DNA of 64,000 nt from Strigamia acuminata (taxonomy: Eukaryota > Arthropoda > Chilopoda > Geophilomorpha > Linotaeniidae), in NCBI GenBank assembly GCA_949358305.1, contig OX442324.1:4958575-5022574 (forward strand), given 5' to 3'. The notes beneath the pieces are model-generated. The model did not search any database, was not told where the DNA came from, and saw nothing but the letters and a program-made list of their open reading frames with translations. The position numbers and the translations under genes are program-made. Of this stretch, positions 49,301-58,200 are shown piece after piece. Every line of letters begins with the position of its first letter. Within the stretch, counting starts at the first letter, position 1.

Positions 49301-52300
49301 ACTAATTTAATCTTACTGGCGGGCAAGCGACGGTGTTTAGTTCGTCGTTTTCTCACGAGGAGTTTCATGGCGCTGCTCTCCAATCCTGCAATTTCTCCTT
49401 CAGCAAATTGTGGAGATCGAAATTACTGCATCTCGACACGAACTCGCTGTAGGAATTTCACGAACAAGATGTTGTCATACAATAATTACAAAATTCCAGA
49501 CTCTGATATTTGCAAAACAAAAAAGTAATCTTTCATACCGCAACATTTCTAATTAATTGCTGATCAGTGTTTCTCAAAATCGCTGTACAAACTACTTAAA
49601 ACACGCCACTTATGACGCTGCAATTGTTTTCTTTATTTCCAGAAATGAAGACGTATTTCATAATCGGAGCGAAAAATGTATTAGATGGGCTGGCAACAGC
49701 TGACTCTTGTCCGTGGACTCATCAAGATTCTTTGGGCGTAGATAAAACACCAGAACAACAAGTGAGAAAATGGGTGAAGCAGTAGTTTGAGCAGTGGTTA
49801 AATCAATAAAGTTAGGTTTGATGATAATAAAAATATAGCGATTGCAGCTGGAGCGAAATGAACAATTGTTTGCTTTTCCAAGCTGCTGAAATTATGTTGT
49901 TCCATCGTAGATGCGGAAATATTTCGTGAAATTACATTTTTTTTATTTTTTTATTTTTTTTTTTTAGGGTGAAAGAAATTCGGACGATGAAGCACAACCG
50001 CCACCTATTATCATAAATGAGGAAAACGGAACAGCACACACTGTGCTAAAGAAGAATAGCTTGACTCAAAGTTGGAGTACTTTAAACAGCAGAAAAGATT
50101 CGGGGATTCGAAGCCGGAGAAGCAGCATTCAGGCGCAAGTGAGTGGCGACAGATGGCGCCGCTGCACGGAGCAGGCGGCGGTGGGCACCATTTTAGATCC
50201 CGGATGTGCGAAAGCCGGAAGTTGCGTATCTGGGTTTTAGTAAAACTTGAAACGCGCGGTGATTCAGGTTTTAGAAAAACTCAAATATTCAACTTCCGGT
50301 TGCCTATAGCTTTGTGGCCAGGAATGACAAATGCATCAACAGTTTGACTAGTGTTGGAATTTGGAATTTATTATCTGTTTGCTTGGTATTTTAGTTGGAT
50401 TTGTTTCGCTCTGTTTTGCTTGTGGGTTCAAGCTTCGGCGCGGTGAGCACTAACCGAGCTGGAGACTTGCACTCCTGCGCTATCAATTCTGTTAGCAGCA
50501 TTAATCATTCCTGGTCACTGAGCTAGTTCAAGGATTCTTGAAGCTCCTGCAGTTTGGAAAATTGCATCCGGGATCTGAAGTTGTGCTGGTAGTGGTGGCG
50601 GCGGTGGCGCACGGCTTTACCGGATGGGGACGCCATTTCACTCATATTGCGTATGCTTGTGGATGGATTTATTTACAAATCAGCAAAGCGAATCACGGAT
50701 TTGCTGATTTGCAGATTTGCAGATTTCCAACGAGATTTGCATCAAAATCCTACAAACTTGATTGAAAAAATCAACCAAATTTGTAGGAATTGTAGAATTT
50801 TCAGCCGATTTTCGACGAATTTGCAAATCACAAAGAACGTACGAGAACGTGCTTGAACGTCGGCGCCTCACGGGCCGACACTCACTCAAATTTCGTATGG
50901 ATTTACAAATGAGCAAACCGCATCGTCGGATTTGATCATTTGTTCAGCGGGATGTGCAAATTTGCGTCGAGAAACCAATCGAAATTTGATCGATTAAAAA
51001 TCAATCAAATTTGTGGGATTTTGAAGCTGAGATTTCCAAATCACAAAGCGCGCACGAGGATTTGCTTGAGTGTCGACCCCTCTCGGTTTTTCCTGAATTC
51101 GAATAAAGATTTGCTAATATATTTTTGATTTTAATTGACCAGTTGGTGGAGAATGGAGGCCTAGCGACAACAGACCTGCTAATGATTAATGTTCACGACG
51201 ATGATTTATACGCTTCGAGTCAATATTCAGGTGGCGACGACGGGAATATATCGCAAGAAAACACGAATCCGCGACTTTTACATCACCCTTCGGCGTCCTC
51301 AGAAAACTACTTTGATCTCAACATTCCGCTCAACGAAAGCCTCACACGCTTCCACTTGCTACGAAAACAGTCGGACATTCAGATGATAAAATGCATACAA
51401 CGTAATTCTACTCATGCAGATTATTTTATGAGACCGCCGATTAACCCATTCACGCTGTTCTTCGTGGACCCCGAAATCGAACTGGAATACAGACAACGTG
51501 CGCACAGACAGGAGGAAGGCGAATCCAGCAACGTTTCACTCACGTTGGCATCGCCGACATTCAACACGCACTTGGACATTTTCATCGCAGCCGTCGTCTA
51601 CGTGATCGTCACCTTTTCCTGTTTTTTACTCTTTGCCACCAACACCGTGTCGTTGGTATTCTGCTGTTTGGCCACCTTGTGGCTGTTGTTTGTCGTGGCA
51701 CTGTGCATCAGGCGTTTGTTACTCGCCCGATTCGCATCAAGTTGCCTGCAGAAAATGTACGATACGTGTACTTTGTGGTACCCGTGGCACATGTGCGGAG
51801 CCGTGCTCATTGCACTGCCCGTCGTGTCGGTGGCTGCGAGCTCCACGTGCAGCGTGTGGCGTGACAGCGTCGACAGTGCTTTTTTCTGCTGCATATTTTT
51901 TGTCGCCATCATTCATTTTTGCAATTTTACTCAACTAAATTGCTGGATGAAGTCGGGTCTGGCGACTCTGTCGGGCATGGCGTTGTTGCTTTTGCTCTGC
52001 GTTGACGTATGCCACGTAGAACACGCCGTTAGTATTAATAATTCTAGCGATGCCGCGCTCGTCGACGCCGCGTCGTGGAACGGCACGGAAAATACGACCG
52101 AGCTGGTTTTGTCCGCAAACGTCGAGGCGGAATACGACGAACCGGGAGAGCACGGCGAAGCAACGATGGCCGTGTTGCTGTTGCTGTTACTCGTGTGGTA
52201 CGTGAACCGCGAGTACGAAATAAGTTATCGGATCAGTTTCCACGGCAATCTGCTGGCAGAACGCGATCAGCAGACGATCCAATTGGAGAAGGACCAGGCC

Positions 52301-53029
52301 GACTGGTTGCTGCACAACATCATTCCGCGTCACGTAGCCGAGTACATCAAAACCACTTCGAAGTATTCGGAGAACCACGAGAACGTGGGCGTTCTGTTCG
52401 CAAGCATCATCAATTTTAACGAAATGTACGACGAGTCGTATCGCGGCGGATGCGAATGTCTGCGCGTACTGAACGAAGTGATTGGAGATTTCGACGAGCT
52501 CTTGCACCGGGCCGAGTTTAAAAACGTGGAGAAGATCAAGACGATCGGGACGACGTTCATGGCCGCGTCGGGCCTGAATCCGAAAATCAGACAACAGAAT
52601 GTCCATCCGCACCAGCATCTTTTCGAGCTGATGGATTTTGCGCTCGCCCTTCAGCGGGTCATCGACGCCTTTAATGCAGATCTCTTGGGTTTCAGCTTTA
52701 TTTTACGAATCGGGTACAATTTTGGGGACGTTACTGCCGGGGTGATCGGCACGACCAAACTGTACTACGACATTTGGAGCGACGACGTCAATATAGCTAG
52801 TCGCATGGATTCTACGGGTGTTGCGGGTCGCATTCAGGTGCCTCAGAAAAGTGTCGAGCTGCTGGAGGAGGTTTTTGATTTCGAACATCGCGGCATCATC
52901 TATGTCAAAGGCAAAGATAATATGGACGTGTACCTGCTGGTCAGGAAGAAAGACGGGGTCGATTATCGGACGCCGCGTGAATCGGATGCAAGCGCTGTCG
53001 TATCGCCGGCTGCAATTAACACACGTTGA
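23124..53029 (+). CDS. ADCY9: Adenylyl cyclase, ADCY9 type (complete, 5 exons)
   Basis: Exons: 23124-24176, 25404-25905, 49643-49761, 49968-50138 and 51143-53029; 3732 nt, 1243 residues. Membrane enzyme converting ATP to cAMP. ADCY9 identity rests on [20 protein letters not shown] before the first membrane cluster, FRPFNMNKM before catalytic domain C1, and MKTYFI after it. Two six-span membrane clusters lie at about 91-247 and 755-967; the second has N-glycosylation motifs in its last outer loop (NNSS, NGT, NTT). C1 (about 350-520) has metal-binding Asp358 and Asp402 (FADIVGF, LGDCYYC). C2 (about 1025-1215) has adenine-contacting Lys1081 and Asp1158 and the transition-state Asn1165 and Arg1169. 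At the forskolin site it has Leu1055 and Thr1085, where mammalian ADCY9 has Tyr and Ala. Only about 30 residues follow C2, so the long autoinhibitory C2b tail is missing. The two large exons are much richer in G+C than the introns. Confidence 0.95.
24177..25403 (+). other. Cyclase intron 1 with simple and degenerate repeats
   Basis: A 1.2-kb GT-AG intron. It holds a (CTTTTTTT)n tract at about 24398-24444 and a region (about 24605-24870) where AACGTTT and AAATGTTTT words recur many times in imperfect copies. No coding exon is apparent. The acceptor CAG at 25403 is immediately followed by VSILFADI, the start of catalytic domain C1. Confidence 0.6.
26730..28240. promoter_or_regulatory. Cluster of cAMP-response-element-like sites
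   Basis: Two perfect palindromic CREs, TGACGTCA at 27127-27134 and 28233-28240, and two one-mismatch versions, TGACGTCG at 26730-26737 and 28058-28065, lie within 1.5 kb of the cyclase intron. CREB-family binding is established for this motif. Enhancer function here is inference. Confidence 0.4.
27870..28010 (+). repeat. Possible tRNA-SINE remnant
   Basis: TAGTCGAGTAGG at about 27889-27900 is a perfect match to the polymerase III A-box consensus TRGYNNARNNGG, followed by a tRNA-like stretch (GGTGGCTGACTGATTGCAGG). No convincing B box follows at the normal distance; GGTTCAGGGTA near 27993 is a weak candidate. Preceded by a (AAAT)n run at about 27823-27846. Confidence 0.25.
29958..29993. repeat. 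(TTA)n microsatellite
   Basis: Tandem TTA units with an AGTAG interruption, inside the large cyclase intron. Confidence 0.8.
32361..32402. repeat. Dispersed repeat, copy 1
   Basis: A roughly 42-bp word including GAGACCGGG and TGAATCTCAATGGA recurs at 34500-34541 with a few substitutions. Both copies are in the same orientation in the large cyclase intron. The parent element is unknown. Confidence 0.5.
32512..32721. mobile_element. hAT-type MITE, 210 bp, intact target duplication
   Basis: Both ends begin CAGGGGCGGATCTAGC when read inwards, followed by further inverted blocks around GGGGCTTGAG and CCCGGGCCCCC. Perfect 8-bp direct repeats CTCGGCCG flank it at 32504-32511 and 32722-32729. The 8-bp duplication and the CAGGG start are hallmarks of the hAT superfamily. 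No coding capacity; the centre is an A-run. The perfect duplication points to a fairly recent insertion. Confidence 0.85.
34500..34541. repeat. Dispersed repeat, copy 2
   Basis: Second copy of the word found at 32361-32402, sharing GAGACCGGG and TGAATCTCAATGGA with transitions between. Confidence 0.5.
34970..35048. mobile_element. Pogo/Tigger-like MITE end (partial)
   Basis: Read in reverse complement the right end starts CAGTCGAGCCTCGTTATAAC, which resembles terminal repeats of pogo/Tigger-type DNA transposons as I remember them. A second ATTTTCGTTATAAC word lies inside. I could not find the opposite end or a TA duplication, so it is probably truncated. Confidence 0.4.
37005..37018. promoter_or_regulatory. 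Perfect RFX X-box
   Basis: GTTGCCACGGCAAC is a perfect inverted repeat (GTTGCC-AC-GGCAAC) and a full match to the RFX X-box consensus GTNRCC-N(0-3)-RGYAAC. It lies in the large cyclase intron. Similar sites are at 41144-41157 and 47537-47551. Confidence 0.5.
41144..41157. promoter_or_regulatory. RFX X-box
   Basis: GTAACC-AA-GGCAAC fits the X-box consensus without mismatch. Confidence 0.45.
43520..43622. mobile_element. Short palindromic MITE, copy 2
   Basis: The right half reads ACACAAACACCTCAAGCACG and ends ATTTTTTGAATGTAGC, matching the right half of the element at 17528-17624. The left half (AAGTGTTTGTGTTTTTGC) forms the inverted partner, but its outer end is degraded. Confidence 0.5.
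44460..45010. repeat. Tandem array of TTTACACTTGTAAAT-type units
   Basis: About 20 or more units of roughly 20-22 bp with core TTTACACTTGTAAA, itself a near palindrome (TTTACA-CT-TGTAAA). Three blocks can be told apart by the spacer: AATAATG (about 44510-44650), ATGCATTTT (about 44660-44760) and ATGCTTTTTTT with TTGGAA in place of TTGTAA (about 44760-44910). The edges decay into single scattered units. Open frames across it are a by-product of the repeat. Confidence 0.85.
47537..47551. promoter_or_regulatory. X-box-like inverted repeat
   Basis: GGTTGC-TAA-GCAACC is a perfect 6-bp inverted repeat. It matches the X-box with one deviation (T for the last C of the left half). Confidence 0.4.
50637..51087. 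repeat. Tandem duplication in cyclase intron 4
   Basis: Two diverged copies in direct orientation, about 50637-50879 and 50880-51087. Shared landmarks in the same order: GGATTTATTTACAAAT / GGATTTACAAATGAGC, AATCAACCAAATTTGTAGGA / AATCAATCAAATTTGTGGGA, AAATCACAAAG and GCTTGAACGTCGGC / GCTTGAGTGTCGAC. The unit is also rich in GATTTGC words. Non-coding. Confidence 0.6.
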
Positions 53030-55282
53030 AACTTTTTACTCTATTTTAATCAAGTGTTTGTGAATAACGAAGCATTTTGTTCGCTTTATCAAATGATTAT
53101 TTATTTGTTCGAATTATTCTTATTACTGTGACATTCCGTTTATTGAATTGTTATGAAATGTTGATGCACAAGTGTCGAAAATGTTTCTTATTTTCGTTGT
53201 TTATTTTTGGCTGTGTGAGTATTTCTATTTCTATTTGCGATTTGTTTTAATCAAATAGATTTTGCAGGTCGATGCTTTACTGTAGGTTTGTGCTGAGATG
53301 TGGTTAAATGCACACTGCCTTTTCACGTCAAACTGTGATGATTAGCAATGTCTGTTTCGAAGTACTCACAATTGAACGCTTAAATGTGTGCCTATTTGAT
53401 TTGATTTCAACTGATGAGACAGAAAGTTCTATATTTTGTTAATTTTATTTCTATTTATTTAGTTAGTTGTGTTTATTTATACAAACATTTCCGAAATTTT
53501 AAACCTGTGGAAGAAAAAAATTTCTATTGCTTTAATTTTTTTTCTTTCTAATTTATAGGTCTAGTCTTTTATTTTTTTTTTAAAAAAAAAATACACAATA
53601 TTGTATGAAATTTTATTTTGTATGTCTTGTTTAATTTAAATTGCTTTTGCACAAAAAGGAGCCTTAATTGATAATGGTAATTACTATTGTAATTTTTAAA
53701 AAGTTTTTATTGTGAAATGATGTTACCATTTTTATAGTATTACTGTTAATTATAACTTTGCATAATTAGTAAATGTTTATAATAATTCTTGTGATTTCAG
53801 TGTACTATAAAAAAAAAGAATCGTTACTGTATTTTGTAAATATTAATCATCTTAACAGTAATAAATGAAATGTTAAGTAAATGATCAATGTTAGAAAAGT
53901 GTGTTATAAATAGTAAATGATTGGAGAATATTTTATGGCATTCTAATTTCTAAATGTGTGGTACCGCTGTGCTGTACTGAACATTCGTATATATCCTTTT
54001 AGACATTATTTATTTTGATATTGTATTTATATATTTATTCTATAGTAGAATAGAAACAAATATCTTGTGGATCTAATGCTGTATTTGTAAATTCGGTGTA
54101 TTCAAGGGTACTTTTGTGCTCTGGTGTATTTGAATTGTGCTTTTTTAAAATTGTCAAATTTTCAAAAGGAATTTTTTTCTGCGTGTAAATTGTCCTTGGT
54201 ATTTTATTGTAAATAGTACGAATTATAGATAACAATTGGTTGAAATTAACATTTATTCGTCTTTTTGGTCGAATTATGAATGAATTTGAAGGTGTTTGAC
54301 CCTATAGTTTGGACTTTTAGCATTGGAAATCGGATTTTATTTAAAATGTCTCAATTTTTTTGGGTAAAATTCTAGTATACAAGTAGGTGTGTTGATTTAT
54401 CTTTATTTCTCGTTTCCAACGGCTTTCTTTCTCTCTCTGGGGGATGAGGATGGCGATGAGATGAATTGTATTTGTCTGTTATTCGTTAGGCCTAAACTAG
54501 GGTTTTCTCGATTTGAAAAGGTGGCGTCGATTTAAATTTGGATAAATTTACGGCCCGGTCGAGCAATTGATTGGTATCGGTATTATTAATAATCAACGTA
54601 AATTGGATGAAAAATATTTTGTTGGTAAAATCGTAGTATTCGTTGGCTATTTAATCGTTCCCATCATTCAGACGCCACGAATCTCGTTTTCCGGAGAAAA
54701 TTCTGTAATAGCATTGACAGTACTGGAGTGACTAGGCGACCAATAGGGTAGAGCGGTGAGAATCACGTGGTTGGGTCAGACCAATGACCGAAGCACTGTC
54801 AGCTCAGAACGGCGGCCGTCGGCAGTCTTCTCTGCCGAGTGTAGAAAAACTTTTCATCAACAGCCGCCATTTTGGCTGAATTCGACTCCGAAATTTTCAA
54901 TCTTTCTCCGTGGGATTTTAAGTCGAATCGGGCTTTTATTGGGCACATTCAATTCGGACCCATAGAAAATAGCCACCTGAAGAGATTTAGCGTGGTTTGG
55001 GAGAATCGGACGAGCCACAAGCCAACCACGGCAGGTTAATGGTTCGGGGAATATTGTTTTGTGCTTTCAAATTACGGTGTGTATTTTCGATGGTGTTGTG
55101 ACGCTCCCGAAAATGCCGTAGCTTAGGCCATCGTGGATTCAGTATGTGCCTTGACTATGAAATCAAGCTTTCAACTCTAATATATACGGATTATGCGGTA
55201 GATTTGTTGTCATTTGTGATCAACAAGTTACGGTTCGTCGTCGTGAGGACTCAACCCTGGTAAGGGGCCTCACTCTCCCAAC
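53030..55282. other. Cyclase 3' UTR, intergenic DNA and CBP 5' leader
   Basis: After the cyclase stop, AT-rich DNA includes a good AATAAA at 53860-53865, which would give a 3' UTR of about 0.85 kb. No gene is visible at 54-54.7 kb. From about 54.7 kb G+C content rises; a CCAAT box lies at 54740-54744. The last few hundred bases before the CBP start are probably its promoter and 5' leader. Boundaries are inferred. Confidence 0.5.
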
Positions 55283-58200
55283 ATGGCCGACAACCTGGTG
55301 GACGGGCCCCCGAGTAAACGGGCCAAGCTCGCGTCGCCTAGTGTTACTCCTAACGATAGCGCAGGTAAGATTTGCCCTCTACTATATAAAATACAACCGC
55401 CGATCTCGTTTTAGCCATTTCAAACGGCCCGAATTCAAGCCCAGCGTCGGCTCGCACCCGCCGTGTTTATTGCCAGAATCTCAGTTTCGTGTCATGAGCC
55501 CCATCTTCCGACCGACCATTTCGGAACATATAGGCCTACTTGATTAGGCTTAACTAGCGCCTAATGAAAACATTAGAAACCTCCATTCTTCGATATTTCG
55601 TCAATGCGATTTCTTTTCGCTGCGTTCGCTGCTTTCTAGCCTGAAAATTTGACCAGATTCTTTCATTTTTTTGCACATCGGGTTCAAATCTTTTTGCTTA
55701 ACCTTGTCAGTGTCGTAATGTTTACATCAGAAAATGTGTCAGAATCGTGCAGATTCTCTCTTTTATTCACTTTTTACGCCGTTTTGAGTGGATATAAAAC
55801 GAAAATAATGGTATAAACACCGCGTAGTCGTTGTATTTTGATTGTGCTTTGCATCTTCCTCGCCATGAAAATGGCATCAGCACACTGCGAGCGAGCTTCA
55901 AAACAGTAGTCATTTTTCTTAGCGTCTTGAGCGAACATTTTTCGTGTTTGACATGGTTTAAATGAATTTTAACGCTTTGTAAACACGATATCGCGCTTAG
56001 ATTTCATTTAAATTCAATGTTTTTTTTTTATATTTAAAAAAAAAAAAAAAAAAAAAATTGAAAAAAAAATTAAATTATATTACATTAAATTAATTTTTTT
56101 TTCTTTTTTCTTTCTTTTTTTTTTTTGTTTGTTTGTTCTTTTTTCTTTTCTTTTCTTTTCATCTTTTTCAAACTAATAAATTTGTTTCTGTATGTATTTT
56201 TCCAGACATATTTGGAAATTATCATTGGGATATCGAATCCTTAGCCGATTTGCCAGACGAATTAATACCTCATGGTAGTGAACCGTCAAGATCCTCGCAG
56301 CTGGGCAATTCCAGCAATGTTTCGGTGGCTTCGAGCATGCAAAACGGTGCTGTGGACTCGAGTTCACAGCCGGACAACTGCAGTGCATCGCAGCAACAGC
56401 TACAGAGGCAACCTCAGTTGTCACAGTTGCTGCAAAACAAACAACCAACTCATAATATGTTAAATACTACAACGGCCAGTCCGCAACCGAATCACGGGCA
56501 AACGAGTCCGAACGTTAGTTTCGCCAACATGAACAATGTGAAAAGTCCTCACAACAGTAATTTACAATCGCCGCCCAACGTGACAGTGAAAGGGGCGACA
56601 ACGTCTCATAGTATTTCCAGTGAAACGATGAACAGCATTATAAGTGGAAATTTACCTAGTAGTTTAACGAACACTGTAAGCAATTTGCCAAGCAGTCCAA
56701 CAAGTGGCGCTGGGAACATGTCTTCGGGCAATTTAGGCTTACCGATTGCTAGCAATCCGAGTCTAGTTGGAAGTGCAAATTCAGCGAATAACATGCAACA
56801 ATTGACTCAAGGCAATTCGGCACATTCTGGACAGCAAATGCCCAGTCAGTTGATGAATGGACCTCACATGGGTATGACTGCTGGAGGCCCGGCTGGCATG
56901 GCACGTGCAGTTGTGCCCACCAACGTGTCGATTAATGCCAACGGAAATATGTTAGCTGGAGCAATGTCGACGCAGTCCAGTTCATCACACCAAAGTGTAG
57001 GTCATTCACAAATGAATTCTGCTCAACCTGGACTAAGAATGCAGGTAAATAAAATTACTTGCGACAGTGCGATGAAAAATGGCAAGATTGTGAGTGAAAT
57101 GTGCACACACAACACACACACTCATTTCGCTCGGTTCTAACCTTTCGTTTCTCTCTCTCTCCCTCTCTTTTCTTTTCAAGGGACCTGCTACAACTAATCT
57201 AAGTCAGTTACAGCAGACTGTCAACGCGGGAAGTCCGTATCACAATTTCAATTCTCCATCGACGGTCGGCCTGGCGATGGCCACTTCGACGGCCACCATG
57301 CAATCCTCCATGACGGCCATGTCTGGATCGGTGCAGCGACCACCAGTGAACGCGATGGGCATGCCGGCGAGGTTTTCAACCGCAGTAGATACGACAATAT
57401 CAACGGTAAGCTAAGCTAGCAATTTTATTTGCTTTTTACTTTGATTTAATTCTTTAATTCTTTAATTTTCTGTGTGTCGGGTTTTTAGACGACGACTCAA
57501 CAGCCATCGCCGCAACCGGGCATTGCTCCAGCAACGCCGGCAGCACCAGTCGCCGGTGCTACTCCTACCGCTGACCCTGAGAAGCGAAAGCTTATTCAGC
57601 AACAGCTAGTTCTCCTCTTGCACGCGCACAAATGCCAGCGTCGAGAGAGCCAACCAAACGGGGAAGTACGACAATGTTCCCTGCCGCACTGTCGAACGAT
57701 GAAAAACGTTCTCAACCACATGACCACTTGCCAGGCAGGGAAAACATGTCCAGTTCCACATTGTGCTTCGTCTAGGCAAATCATCTCTCATTGGAAAAAT
57801 TGTGTTCGCGTCGATTGTCCAGTGTGTCTACCGTTGAAGCAGGCTAGCGAAAAGAGGGCTGGTAAATTTCGAATCAACTGAAATAAAGCTTTTTTTTTTG
57901 TTTTAAAAAGAATCTCTCCAAAATTAATTTTCTTTCCTTTCGTTTGAATTCAGCCGCAACACATCAGGCGCCGACCAATCAGGCTGGTCCTGCACAGATT
58001 GACATGAAGAGGGCTTACGATGCGTTAGGACTTCCATTCGTTAGCAATAACATACATCAACACATAAACATGCGGCCCATGCCTGGACCTCCATGTAAGT
58101 GTTTGGTGCACGTTTCTTAAATTGTTAAAAAAAAATGTCAAATTGTAAAATTGTAAATTGTCGTTTATCCAGCGAATGAAATTCAAGTTCAACGCCAGTC

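Larger units (their letters stand above)
25906..49642 (+). other. Cyclase intron 2, 23.7 kb
   Basis: One intron holds over a third of the window. I found no open frame inside it with splice signals, family similarity or coding-like composition. It contains CRE-type sites (26730-28240), a possible SINE remnant (27870-28010), a hAT MITE with intact target duplication (32512-32721), a repeated element (32361 and 34500), a pogo/Tigger-like end (34970-35048), X-box sites (37005, 41144, 47537), a second copy of the short palindromic MITE (43520-43620) and the TTTACACTTGTAAAT array (44460-45010). Its size against the other introns suggests regulatory content. Confidence 0.75.
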
